DNA of 64,000 nucleotides from Pedobacter sp. Leaf176 (GTDB taxonomy: Bacteria; Bacteroidota; Bacteroidia; Sphingobacteriales; Sphingobacteriaceae). A program made the position numbers and the translations under genes. This document shows, piece after piece, positions 33,195 through 41,447 of the stretch. The notes beneath the pieces were generated by a model. It was not told where the DNA came from, did no database searches, and saw only the letters and a list, made by a program, of their open reading frames with translations. How positions within the stretch are numbered: position 1 is the first letter of the stretch; the number at the start of each line of letters is the position of its first letter. The stretch lies in contig NZ_LMPD01000001.1 in NCBI RefSeq assembly GCF_001424305.1, positions 682,001 through 746,000 on the forward strand. Direction: 5' to 3'.

Positions 33195-34370
33195 ATGGAA
33201 GCATACATAATAGCCGGATATCGTACAGCAGTGGGCAAAGCGCCCCGTGGCGTATTCCGTTTTACGAGAGCTGATGATTTGGCTGCAGAAGTGATTCGGG
33301 CTTTGGTGGCGTCAGTTCCGAATTTAGATAAAGAACAAATCGATGATGTGATTGTGGGCAATGCCACGCCAGAAGCCGAACAGGGCTTAAATATAGCCCG
33401 AATGATTTCGATGATGGGTCTGGATACCGAAAAAGTTCCGGGAGTTACCGTGAATCGGTATTGTGCATCAGGTTTAGATACCATTGCCACGGCAGTCGCA
33501 AAAATTAAAGCCGGAATGGCCGATTGCATTATAGCAGGTGGGGTAGAAGTGATGAGTGGAATGCCATTCGGTGGTTGGAAACTGGTGCCAAATGCGGAGG
33601 TTGCAAAAAACAATCCGGATTGGTATTGGGGAATGGGTTTAACTGCCGAAGCGGTTGCAAAGGAATACAATGTAAATCGCGAAGACCAGGATGCCTTTTC
33701 GTTAAAATCTCATGAGAAAGCGATTCATGCCATTAAAAATGGTCATTTGAAAGATGGTGTTCTGCCAATTACGGTAAATGAAAACTATCTCGATGAGAAC
33801 CTAAAGAAGAAAACACGTTCTTACGTGGTCGATACAGATGAGGGTCCCCGAGCTGATACAACTTTAGAAAAGCTGGCGAAACTGAAGCCTGTTTTTGATG
33901 CCGTTGGAAGCGTAACTGCTGGTAACTCATCGCAGACTTCTGATGGAGCAGCATTTGTTTTAGTGGTTTCTGAGAAGAAAATGAAAGAACTAAATGTAGA
34001 GCCAATTGCCAGGCTCGTAAGTTATGGTATTGCTGGGGTTCCGCCAAGAATTATGGGAATCGGACCAATTGAGGCAATCCCAAAAGCATTAAAACAAGCG
34101 GGTTTAAAACAGGATGATATTGATTTAATCGAATTGAACGAGGCTTTTGCATCGCAATCGTTGGCGATTATCAGGACTTTGGATTTAAATCCTGATATCA
34201 TCAATGTAAACGGCGGCGCAATTGCTTTAGGTCATCCGTTGGGTTGTACCGGAGCAAAACTATCCGTACAAATGATGAACGAGCTGAAAAGACAAAATAA
34301 AAAATATGGCATGGTGACAATGTGCGTAGGTACTGGACAGGGTGCAGCCGGTATTTTTGAGCTGTTGTAA
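33195..34370 (+). CDS. fadA: Acetyl-CoA acyltransferase (3-ketoacyl-CoA thiolase)
   Basis: A 391-residue thiolase with the nucleophile Cys90 in VNRYCASGLD, the His site in GGAIALGHPLGCTGA and the second Cys in TMCVGTGQGAAG. It cleaves 3-ketoacyl-CoA to acetyl-CoA and a shortened acyl-CoA, the last step of beta-oxidation. I chose the ATG at 33195 (MEAYIIAGYRTAVGK) because the frame upstream to 33159 runs through the repeat. It forms the usual partner of the FadN fusion. Three tandem repeat units occupy its leader. Confidence 0.94.
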   Translation: MEAYIIAGYRTAVGKAPRGVFRFTRADDLAAEVIRALVASVPNLDKEQIDDVIVGNATPEAEQGLNIARMISMMGLDTEKVPGVTVNRYCASGLDTIATAVAKIKAGMADCIIAGGVEVMSGMPFGGWKLVPNAEVAKNNPDWYWGMGLTAEAVAKEYNVNREDQDAFSLKSHEKAIHAIKNGHLKDGVLPITVNENYLDENLKKKTRSYVVDTDEGPRADTTLEKLAKLKPVFDAVGSVTAGNSSQTSDGAAFVLVVSEKKMKELNVEPIARLVSYGIAGVPPRIMGIGPIEAIPKALKQAGLKQDDIDLIELNEAFASQSLAIIRTLDLNPDIINVNGGAIALGHPLGCTGAKLSVQMMNELKRQNKKYGMVTMCVGTGQGAAGIFELL

Positions 34371-34372
34371 TT

Positions 34373-34404
34373 AGTCTCAAGATATGAGTATCAAGTATCA
34401 GGAT
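34373..34404 (+). repeat. Repeat copy after fadA
   Basis: TCTCAAGATATGAGTATCAA followed by GTATCAGGATTG is a forward copy of the same family found after fadN and after the four-helix-bundle gene. Confidence 0.75.
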
Positions 34405-34482
34405 TGAATAGCGAAAGGAAATAATCATCCCTTAAAAAAAATCATCCCAAATATTTACGCTAAATCTTAATGTTATTAAAAC

Positions 34483-34836
34483 ATGCACAATTTTAAAGAT
34501 TTAAAGGTCTGGCAAAAATCGATTGAACTTGCTGTTGATGTCTACAAAGCGGCATCACTTTTACCAAAAGATGAAAAATATGGTTTGATTTCGCAAATGA
34601 AAAGGTGTTCCGTTTCGGTTTCTTCAAATATTGCAGAAGGTTCAGGAAGAGGAAGTAGTGCTCAATTCAAATATTTTTTGAACATAAGCCAAGGTTCAGC
34701 CTTTGAATTAGAAACGCAGCTAATTATTTCAAATCGACTAGAATTACTTGATGATAATTTATCAACAGGCTTGATTGAAAAAACAACTGAAATTCAGAAA
34801 ATGATTTACGCTTTAGATAGGAGTATCAAGATTTGA
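34483..34836 (+). CDS. Four-helix bundle protein (S23/TIGR02436 family)
   Basis: A 117-residue helical protein of the 23S-rRNA-intervening-sequence type: it starts HNFKDLKVWQKSIELAVDVY and has ISQMKRCSVSVSSNIAEGSG, then RGSS and FLNISQGSAFELETQL, all hallmarks of the family. Members are basic pentamer- or bundle-forming proteins related to the Avd accessory protein of diversity-generating retroelements; their function as stand-alone genes is not known. It lies inside the fadNAE operon. Its last codons (SIKI-stop) are made of the local repeat GAGTATCAAGATTTGA, so the gene and the repeat family appear to be one inserted unit. Confidence 0.9.
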   Translation: MHNFKDLKVWQKSIELAVDVYKAASLLPKDEKYGLISQMKRCSVSVSSNIAEGSGRGSSAQFKYFLNISQGSAFELETQLIISNRLELLDDNLSTGLIEKTTEIQKMIYALDRSIKI

Positions 34837-35053
34837 ATATTAAGTATCAAGATTTGAGTATCAAGTATCAAGATTCCAGTTTTGGAGTTCCGTCTTGATA
34901 TTTGATACTCGCTACTAAATACTTAAACCTAGCGACATCCGGTTTTTAAGCCCAGTCTTGATACCTGATACCCGCTACTAAATACATAAACCCAGCGACA
35001 TCCAGTTTTCAAACCCGGTCTTGATACTTGATACTCGCTACTAGATACTATTA
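34817..35053 (+). repeat. Repeats overlapping the S23 gene end; 63-base tandem array before fadE
   Basis: Forward copies (AGTATCAAGATTTGA, then GAGTATCAAGTATCAAGA) start within the last codons of the four-helix-bundle gene. Three inverted units with period 63 follow, starting at 34893, 34956 and 35019 (TCTTGATAnnTGATAC with CGCTACTA). The last unit ends directly before the fadE ATG. Confidence 0.88.
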
Positions 35054-35055
35054 AA

Positions 35056-36849
35056 ATGGAAACAACTGAAAAAAAGACAATTAAAGGCGGCGAATTCTTA
35101 ATTAAAGAAACAGCTTACCAGGATGTGTTTATTCCTGAAGAATTTGATGAAGAGCAACAAATGATTGCGCAAACCTGTCGTGATTTTCTAGAGGCGGAGG
35201 TTTATCCAAACTTAGACAAAATTGACAAACAGGAAGACCCTGAACTCATGCCAACGCTGTTAAGTAAGGCTGGCGAATTGGGCATTCTTGGTGTATCTGT
35301 TCCAGAAGAATTTGGCGGTTTCGGTAAAAACTTCAACACCTCGATGCTTGTTGCCGATGTAGTTGGTGCTGGTCACTCTTTTGCAGTGGCGCTTTCGGCA
35401 CATACTGGCATTGGTACCTTGCCGATTCTTTACTATGGAAATGAAGAACAGAAAGCAAAATACATTCCGAAACTAGGTTCCGGAGAATGGAAAGCGGCTT
35501 ATTGCTTAACTGAACCAAATTCTGGTTCGGATGCAAATTCTGGTAAAACAAAGGCGAAATTGACTGATGATGGAAAACATTACATCATCAATGGCCAGAA
35601 AATGTGGATTACCAATGGTGGTTTCGCCGACATTTTCATCGTTTTTGCCAAAATTGATGATGATAAAAACCTGACTGCATTCATTGTAGAAAAAGACTTT
35701 GGTGGTATTACCATGAACCCCGAAGAACACAAAATGGGCATCAAAGGTTCTTCAACCCGCCAGGTTTTCTTCAATGATTGCCCGGTTCCGGTAGAGAATA
35801 TGTTGAGCGACAGAGAAAATGGTTTTAAAATCGCGGTGAATATCTTGAATATTGGCCGTATAAAATTATCTGCTGCAGCAATTGGCGCATCAAAGGCAAC
35901 TTTAAGCACGGCAATTAATTATTCAAACGAGCGTAGCCAGTTCGGTCGCCCGATTTCAAAATATGGCGCCATCCGTTTTAAAATTGCAGAAATTGCATCG
36001 AAGCTTTATGCTGTTGATGCTGCAAATTACCGTGCCGGACAAAATATTGATGATACTTATGACCAGTTGGTTGCAGGTGGAATGGAGTCCGGTAAAGCGA
36101 GATTAAAATCTGTTGAACAATTTGCAGTTGAATGTGCAATATTAAAGGTTTGGGGTTCCGAAGCTTTGGATTATACGGTTGACGAAGGTGTTCAGATTTA
36201 CGGTGGAATGGGCTTTAGTGCCGATGCGCCGATGGACAGAGCTTATCGCGATGCCCGTATCAACCGGATTTTCGAAGGAACTAACGAGATCAACCGTTTG
36301 CTTACGGTAGATATGATGTTGAAACGTGCCATGAAAGGAGAATTGGATTTAATGACTCCTGCGACTGCGGTTGCTGCTGAGTTAATGAGCATCCCAGATT
36401 TTGGCGAAGAAGACAGCACTTTATTTGCTGCGGAGAAGAAAGTTTTAGCAAATCTTAAAAAAGCGACGCTAATGGTTGCTGGTGCCGCTGTGCAAAAATT
36501 AATGATGACACTAAGCAAGGAACAGGAAATTTTGATGAATATCGCCGATATGGCCGGCTACGTATATGTCTTTGAGTCTGCTTTATTGAGAACTGAAAAA
36601 CTGGTAGCAACAAAGGGCGAAGAGGCAACCAGCGGACAATTGGATTTATTAAGAATTTACATGGTAGAGGCTGTTGATGGTATTGCCAAAGCAGGTAAAG
36701 AGGCGCTATGGGCATTTGCCGAAGGCGATGAACAGCGTATGATGCTGGTTGGTTTACGCCGCTTTACCAAAGTGGAGCCATTTAATGTTAAAGATGCCCG
36801 CCAAAGAGTTGCACAACAATTAATTGAGGCTAACAAATATATATTTTAA
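35056..36849 (+). CDS. fadE: Acyl-CoA dehydrogenase
   Basis: A 597-residue FAD enzyme, the long form found in Bacillus FadE: acyl-CoA dehydrogenase N-terminal and middle domains (CLTEPNSGSDANSGKTKA; MWITNGGFADIFIVFAKI), the flavin-binding C-terminal domain with QIYGGMGFSADAPMDRAYRD and the catalytic Glu in IFEGTNEINR, plus an extra C-terminal helical domain of about 150 residues. It catalyses the first oxidation of beta-oxidation and passes electrons to ETF. It completes the fadN-fadA-fadE set, separated from fadA by the inserted four-helix-bundle gene. Confidence 0.94.
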   Translation: METTEKKTIKGGEFLIKETAYQDVFIPEEFDEEQQMIAQTCRDFLEAEVYPNLDKIDKQEDPELMPTLLSKAGELGILGVSVPEEFGGFGKNFNTSMLVADVVGAGHSFAVALSAHTGIGTLPILYYGNEEQKAKYIPKLGSGEWKAAYCLTEPNSGSDANSGKTKAKLTDDGKHYIINGQKMWITNGGFADIFIVFAKIDDDKNLTAFIVEKDFGGITMNPEEHKMGIKGSSTRQVFFNDCPVPVENMLSDRENGFKIAVNILNIGRIKLSAAAIGASKATLSTAINYSNERSQFGRPISKYGAIRFKIAEIASKLYAVDAANYRAGQNIDDTYDQLVAGGMESGKARLKSVEQFAVECAILKVWGSEALDYTVDEGVQIYGGMGFSADAPMDRAYRDARINRIFEGTNEINRLLTVDMMLKRAMKGELDLMTPATAVAAELMSIPDFGEEDSTLFAAEKKVLANLKKATLMVAGAAVQKLMMTLSKEQEILMNIADMAGYVYVFESALLRTEKLVATKGEEATSGQLDLLRIYMVEAVDGIAKAGKEALWAFAEGDEQRMMLVGLRRFTKVEPFNVKDARQRVAQQLIEANKYIF

Positions 36850-36868
36850 GGCAAAAGGCAGAGGGTTT

Positions 36869-36914
36869 AAGGTTGAAGGTTTGGGCGCGCAGTTCAAACT
36901 TTCAACCTTTTTTG
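36869..36914 (+). terminator. Terminator of the fad operon
   Basis: AAGGTTGAAGGTTTG and CAAACTTTCAACCTT form a 15-base stem with one mismatch, followed by a T run, 20 bases after fadE. A short CCGCCTTCAACCTT direct repeat follows at 36953-36981. Confidence 0.75.
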
Positions 36915-37007
36915 TTTCTGGTGAAACGGTTTTTTATTGCAATAAAAGCCTTCCGCCTTCAACCTTCCCGCCTTCAACCTTTCAAATGTGTTAAAATTGG
37001 TTAAAAA

Positions 37008-37038
37008 TTGTAGCATCCATATTAAAAGCTTAATTTTG
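37008..37038 (+). promoter_or_regulatory. Promoter of the FKBP lipoprotein operon
   Basis: TTG at 37008-37010, 20 bases, then TAATTTTG at 37031-37038. The ATG at 37045 is only six bases beyond the -7 box, so the transcript should be leaderless. Confidence 0.72.
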
Positions 37039-37044
37039 TGCACT

Positions 37045-37545
37045 ATGCTTAAGATAAAACATATTTTATTGTTGGTGTGCATCGCCGGGTGCTTTGCTGC
37101 CTGTAAAAAGATGGATGTTGGAGATGTTTACGATCCTATTCCTCAATTTAAAGCGGACACAACCGCAATAAGGGCCTATGTTAAAGCGAATAACATACCG
37201 GTATTAAAGAATGAACAATATGGCGTTTTTTATCAAATAATATTGCCGGGTTCCGGAAATGTTCAATATACTTCAAATACAGCCATCTCAGTAGATTATG
37301 AAGGTAAGGTTATGAACGGTGGTGTTTTTGATTCTTCAAAAGGTGTTACCAAATCTTTTACACTTGGCAATTTAATACCAGGCTGGCAAATAGGTATCCC
37401 TTATATACAAAAAGGAGGTAAAATAAGGTTATTTGTACCTTCTTATTATGGTTATGGTGAAGTAGCGAGAAGCGCACCGGAATCTACAATTCCTGCAAAC
37501 TCCGTTTTAGATTTTACCATTACATTAAATGATGTTATACAATAA
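37045..37545 (+). CDS. FKBP-type peptidyl-prolyl isomerase lipoprotein 1
   Basis: A 166-residue lipoprotein: signal MLKIKHILLLVCIAGCFAAC with Cys20, a linker, then an FKBP domain (residues about 55-165) with the GGVFDSSKG and LIPGWQIGIPYIQKGGKIRL core and the IPANSVLDFTITL end. FKBP proteins catalyse cis-trans proline isomerisation and help folding in the periplasm. Several drug- and proline-binding residues are conserved (the D in VFDSS, W in GWQ). The stop is immediately followed by the ATG of the next FKBP gene. The frame opens upstream at 36988, but only the 37045 start gives a lipobox. Confidence 0.9.
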   Translation: MLKIKHILLLVCIAGCFAACKKMDVGDVYDPIPQFKADTTAIRAYVKANNIPVLKNEQYGVFYQIILPGSGNVQYTSNTAISVDYEGKVMNGGVFDSSKGVTKSFTLGNLIPGWQIGIPYIQKGGKIRLFVPSYYGYGEVARSAPESTIPANSVLDFTITLNDVIQ

Positions 37546-38001
37546 ATGAGCAATAACTTTTTAAAATTCACTGCTTTAAGTTTTTTACTGATTTCCGTTT
37601 TGTTTACATCTTGTAAGAAAGATGAAGATGCTGAAAAACAAATTGCCGAATTTATTCAGAAAAACAATATAACGGCAACCAAGCATCCATCGGGCTTATA
37701 TTATCAAATCATTAAAGCTGGAACAGGTAATTCTACCTATCCACCAGGCACTAAAATTACCATAAAGTACGTTGGGAAATTGCTTAATGGAACAGTGATA
37801 GATGATGGGAATAATGTAGAAAATACTTTCCAGCTTGCTCAGTTAATCGAAGGCTGGAGAATTGGCATTCCTTTGATTCAAAAAGGTGGCGAAATAAGGT
37901 TAATCATCCCATCAGAACTGGCTTACGGAAGTCAGGCAACCGGCCCGGTACCGGCAAATTCCGTTTTAGACTTTACGATACAATTAATAAACGTACAATA
38001 A
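37546..38001 (+). CDS. FKBP-type peptidyl-prolyl isomerase lipoprotein 2
   Basis: A 151-residue lipoprotein (LISVLFTSC lipobox, Cys23) with one FKBP domain: YVGKLLNGTVIDDGN, LIEGWRIGIPLIQKGGEIRL and VPANSVLDFTIQL. It is paralogous to the preceding gene and starts with zero spacing after it, so the two are coupled. In place of the usual FDSS it has VIDDGN. It is probably anchored on the periplasmic side of a membrane. Confidence 0.9.
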   Translation: MSNNFLKFTALSFLLISVLFTSCKKDEDAEKQIAEFIQKNNITATKHPSGLYYQIIKAGTGNSTYPPGTKITIKYVGKLLNGTVIDDGNNVENTFQLAQLIEGWRIGIPLIQKGGEIRLIIPSELAYGSQATGPVPANSVLDFTIQLINVQ

Positions 38002-38005
38002 ATTG

Positions 38006-38872
38006 ATGAAGAACTTTACAAAAATTAGCCTGTTTTCGCTTTTGCTGGCTACCCTTTTAATTTCAGCCTGTAAAAAAGAATACGATTCGATAGAAGTTGT
38101 TGATGATGCAGCAATTCAGGCCTACCTGAAAAGCAATAATTTGAACATGACGAAGGCTTCGACGGGTTACTACTATAATGTAGTTACACCCGGTACAGGT
38201 GATGTTATCAAAAATTCTGATTCGGTTTACTACTCTTATACTTTTAAACTTTTAAATGGTACAGTAATCAATCAAACATCTGATTTAATAATTCCTGGCA
38301 CATTTTTGGGTTATACAGACCGCTTTACTATTGGCGCTAGCAGCTATCTTTTTACACCGGTTAGAGAAGTGCTCAGTATGTTAAAAAGAGGTGGAACTGC
38401 AAAATTGATTATGCCTTCTAATCTTGCTTTTGGTAAAAATGGATTGAGCGCAATTAATGTAGGTTCTAATGAAAGTATTGTTGTCGATCTTGGTGTTTAT
38501 AATTTTACTAAAAAACATGAGGTAGATGAATATGAGATTAATAAGTTTATAGCCACTAATGGCTTGACAATGACAAAAGATCCGTCTCGTGCCCGTTACA
38601 ACATCATAACCCCGGGAACAGGAACAGATGCCATCACTACCAACTCTACAATTACTGTAAATTACACTGTTCGGTATTTAGATGGAACACAGTTAGAGAC
38701 AAATACTGATGGAACTTATAGTCCCATTTTAAATACGCTTTACCAGGGTTGGCAGTTAATTTTACCTGGAAAAGTTACTGCTGGTGGCAAGCTTCGTTTA
38801 ATTTTGCCTTCTGATTTGGCTAATGGAACGCCTTTAGATTTTGATATAGAAATAGTTAAGGTTACGAATTAA
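38006..38872 (+). CDS. Double-domain FKBP-like lipoprotein
   Basis: A 288-residue lipoprotein (LLISAC lipobox) with two tandem FKBP-like domains (about residues 35-165 and 175-288). Each begins with an I-x-K/A-N-G/N-L-x-MTK segment and has a strand set ending in LRLILPSDLANGTPLDFDIE or the equivalent. Catalytic positions are more eroded than in the two upstream paralogues, so the domains may bind peptide without isomerase activity. It is the third gene of the operon, and its end overlaps the convergent photolyase gene by 11 bases. Confidence 0.85.
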   Translation: MKNFTKISLFSLLLATLLISACKKEYDSIEVVDDAAIQAYLKSNNLNMTKASTGYYYNVVTPGTGDVIKNSDSVYYSYTFKLLNGTVINQTSDLIIPGTFLGYTDRFTIGASSYLFTPVREVLSMLKRGGTAKLIMPSNLAFGKNGLSAINVGSNESIVVDLGVYNFTKKHEVDEYEINKFIATNGLTMTKDPSRARYNIITPGTGTDAITTNSTITVNYTVRYLDGTQLETNTDGTYSPILNTLYQGWQLILPGKVTAGGKLRLILPSDLANGTPLDFDIEIVKVTN

Positions 38873-40193
38873 GCGCTTCCTTAAAAACTTTTAATATTCT
38901 TTCCCTCGCAAAGGTATGCTCAACAATAGGTTGGGCATATTTTTTTGTGCCAAACTCCGGCACCCAGTGCTTAATGTATTCGAATTTTGGGTCAAAGCGT
39001 TTGGTCTGTAACTCGGGATTAAAGACCCTGAAATAAGGAGCAGCATCATTCCCGGAACCCGCTGCCCACTGCCAGCCACCAACGTTACTGGCCATTTCAT
39101 AATCCAATAGTTTCTCAGCAAAATAGGCCTCACCCCAGCGCCAGTCGATTAATAAATGTTTCGATAAAAAACTGGCTACAACCATTCGTACCCGGTTATG
39201 CATCCAGCCGGTCTCGTTCATTTGACGCATGCCCGCATCTACCAGAGGGTAACCTGTATTGCCTTCGCACCAGGTTTTAAATTCCGCTTCATCGTTACGC
39301 CATTTTATCTTATCATATTGTTTTTTAAAAGAATCGGTAGCGGCATACGGAAAATGCCAGATGATCATCATATAAAACTCGCGCCAGGCCAGTTCCGATA
39401 GCCAGACATTTGATTGAGCATCAATTGCATCCTGTACAGCTTTTCGAATGCTTAAAGTGCCAAAACGTAAGTGCAGACCGATATGTGTAGTACCGTCCAG
39501 CGCAGGATAATCCCTTTCTTTAGCATAATCGCCAAGTTTGCTTTTGTAATTCAATACTGGAAACTTGCAATCGCTTTTATCAAAGCCCATTTCTTTTAAC
39601 AGCGGAATGTTAAGCTTTCTAGTTTGAAAAAGATTCCTGAAATATTTTTTTGTGGGGTAGGTTTTAGTATAGAAATCATTCAGTTTTGCCTGCCATTGCT
39701 TATAAAAGGGCGTAAAAACAGTATATGGACTTTTATCAGCTTTTAGTATTTCGCCTTTCTCAAAAATAACCTGATCCTTATACGTTTTAAAAGCAATTTT
39801 TTCGCTGGTTAAAAATTCAGCCATATTATCATCACGTTCGCGGGCATAGGGTTCATAATCGTGATTGGCGTAAACTGCTGCAACATCATATTCTTTTAAA
39901 ATGTCCGGCCAAACGGCCTCAGGTTTGCCATACGTTATCAGTAAATCTGAACCTTTTTCCTGAAGTTCTTTTTTTATATGTTCCAGGGTTTTATAAATAA
40001 AAGTTACCCGGGCATCGTTTTTTGGTAATCTATCAAGAATGTTTTTATCGAAAATAAACAGCACCAAAACCGGGTATTCGCCTTTTAATGCATAGTAAAG
40101 TGCCGCATTATCTTCCAAACGCAAATCGCGGCGCAGCCAACAAATGCTTATAGCAGATTTTTGAGAAACTGTTCCTTCCTTTTTATCATTCAT
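38862..40193 (-). CDS. phrB: Class I CPD photolyase (cryptochrome/photolyase family)
   Basis: A 443-residue flavoprotein: N-terminal alpha/beta photolyase domain (ICWLRRDLRLEDNAALYYAL) and a helical FAD domain with GYPLVDAGMRQMNETGWMHN, RVRMVVASFLSKHLLIDWRW and NVGGWQWAAGSGNDAAPYFR. The Trp-rich FAD pocket and the Asn of MASNVGG agree with light-driven repair of cyclobutane pyrimidine dimers. A second family member, DASH type, lies at 56161. Its 3' end overlaps that of the convergent FKBP gene. Confidence 0.92.
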   Translation of the reverse strand: MNDKKEGTVSQKSAISICWLRRDLRLEDNAALYYALKGEYPVLVLFIFDKNILDRLPKNDARVTFIYKTLEHIKKELQEKGSDLLITYGKPEAVWPDILKEYDVAAVYANHDYEPYARERDDNMAEFLTSEKIAFKTYKDQVIFEKGEILKADKSPYTVFTPFYKQWQAKLNDFYTKTYPTKKYFRNLFQTRKLNIPLLKEMGFDKSDCKFPVLNYKSKLGDYAKERDYPALDGTTHIGLHLRFGTLSIRKAVQDAIDAQSNVWLSELAWREFYMMIIWHFPYAATDSFKKQYDKIKWRNDEAEFKTWCEGNTGYPLVDAGMRQMNETGWMHNRVRMVVASFLSKHLLIDWRWGEAYFAEKLLDYEMASNVGGWQWAAGSGNDAAPYFRVFNPELQTKRFDPKFEYIKHWVPEFGTKKYAQPIVEHTFARERILKVFKEALNS

Positions 40194-40344
40194 ATTACTG
40201 CTAAATTAACTTTTATATTAATTTATTGAATGTTAACAGCAGAAAGATTAAACTGTTTAAAATTAGCCGTTCATAGAGTAAGGTTTATAAAATGAGGAAC
40301 AATTTATGTAAGCTCAAAAAAATATTCAATAGCTAAGAATCCAG

Positions 40345-40361
40345 CCTGCGCGAGAATGACG
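40345..40361 (+). repeat. Dispersed 17-mer repeat, copy 2
   Basis: CCTGCGCGAGAATGACG, identical to 23241-23257 and 40725-40741 and in the same orientation. Confidence 0.8.
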
Positions 40362-40724
40362 ATTTGAATGTGTTCTGGACAGCGGTTTATGCATCTTGCT
40401 AAATGGCATAGGACATGGTGGAAGGAGAAAACGTTAAAGCTTTTGTACAAACGTTCATGCTACCACTGCCCAAGGCAGCGCGTCCTCCCCGATTCTTCAT
40501 TGGGGCTTGTGCTGCCGCAAATAAAGCCTTAACGAATTTATCCGACATCAGATCCAAGCCTTGGGTTTTTGTTACTTTTGGGCCAAGCCAACCTGCGGAG
40601 CAAGCTTGAAGACCTATAAAACCATATGCACAACTGAAAAAAGTAAAAGCCCCCTGCGGCTAGCCTAGGCACGACTATGTGCGGCGAGGATAATAAGATT
40701 TATCCAAAAACATTATGATTCCTG

Positions 40725-40741
40725 CCTGCGCGAGAATGACG
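40725..40741 (+). repeat. Dispersed 17-mer repeat, copy 3
   Basis: The same 17-mer, preceded by GATTCCTG. All three copies are intergenic. Confidence 0.8.
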
Positions 40742-40894
40742 GATAAGAAAGAAGGTACAGAAATACAGTTTTCTGTAATCCGCTACCCGGCCTGAGAAAT
40801 GATGGAAGGAGCAAGCTTTCCGTCAAGGCTACTTATCATCAGGAAAGCTACCAGGCAAGGACTTTGCGGAAACGAATTTCTATTTTAATGAGCC

Positions 40895-41341
40895 TTAAGC
40901 TTCACCATCATGCGATTCGTATCTTCCACTAACGGATGTTAGTTCGATTTTATACACAATAATGTTAGTATGCTTTGCCTGGTTTATAGCATGTGAAGGT
41001 TCTTCCGACGGTCTATCCGTTAAGGGCATTATTTTATGGATAATACCTTGCATGGCCTGTTGCCTTTTTTCACCGGTAAGTTCGGTATAATTTCCCCAAA
41101 GAATAACACTTTTCCATCTGAATGTATCGATCATTTCATCTGCCTGAAAACATACTTTCGGGTTAGCCCGCATCATATTTATCTTTTTGCCAATGCCTGA
41201 ATGCGCATAAATCGCGTTATCCTTGTACACATAGTTTATGGGAACAATATAGGTTTCTCCATCTGCATGGCAACCCAATCTTCCGATAACTTGTTGCTCC
41301 AGTAAATCGAGCATCTGTCTTTTACTTAATTCGCCTAACAT
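40895..41341 (-). CDS. Pyridoxamine 5'-phosphate oxidase-like flavin-binding protein
   Basis: A 148-residue split-barrel protein: the start MLGELSKRQMLDLLEQQVIG, then RLGCHADGETYIVPINYVYKD, matches the NimA-like/PNPOx-like FMN-binding group. A VCFQADE...WKSVILWGNYTEL segment completes the barrel. Related proteins bind FMN or F420 and reduce nitro compounds or other small molecules; true pyridoxamine oxidase activity is unlikely at this length. It is monocistronic, with 106 bases to the SNase gene upstream on the same strand. Confidence 0.85.
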   Translation of the reverse strand: MLGELSKRQMLDLLEQQVIGRLGCHADGETYIVPINYVYKDNAIYAHSGIGKKINMMRANPKVCFQADEMIDTFRWKSVILWGNYTELTGEKRQQAMQGIIHKIMPLTDRPSEEPSHAINQAKHTNIIVYKIELTSVSGRYESHDGEA

Positions 41342-41447
41342 CGTGCTGTATTTTAGTTTCTACTCTAAAGCTACCCAAACAACATGCGAAAAGAATGATA
41401 AGCATTACTAAATTAAATGATTCAAATCCGGGAGGAATTTAGCCATT

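Larger units (their letters stand above)
40194..40894. other. Non-coding mosaic of dispersed repeats
   Basis: Seven hundred bases without a credible gene. It contains two direct copies of CCTGCGCGAGAATGACG (40345 and 40725), a hairpin GGCAGC...GCTGCC with an inner CCCC/GGGG stem (40474-40516), and a stretch with GTTACTTTTGGGCCAAG and AAAAAGTAAAAGCCCC (about 40570-40655) that looks like an imperfect inverted repeat. A short open frame at 40415-40609 has atypical composition and is not considered coding. Confidence 0.6.

Noticed and set aside
33176..33670. Long antisense open frame inside fadA
   Set aside because: It is a shadow of the thiolase coding sequence with biased composition; the thiolase frame is certain.
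34483..34836. Accessory protein of a diversity-generating retroelement
   Set aside because: The protein is related to the Avd fold, but there is no reverse transcriptase, template repeat or variable repeat in the window; it is treated as a stand-alone S23-type gene.
32929..35055. CRISPR-like array
   Set aside because: The 63-67-base units are whole tandem repeats with no unique spacers, and no cas genes are present.
40415..40609. Short plus-strand frame in the repeat mosaic
   Set aside because: It runs through hairpin and dispersed repeat sequence and lacks coding composition.
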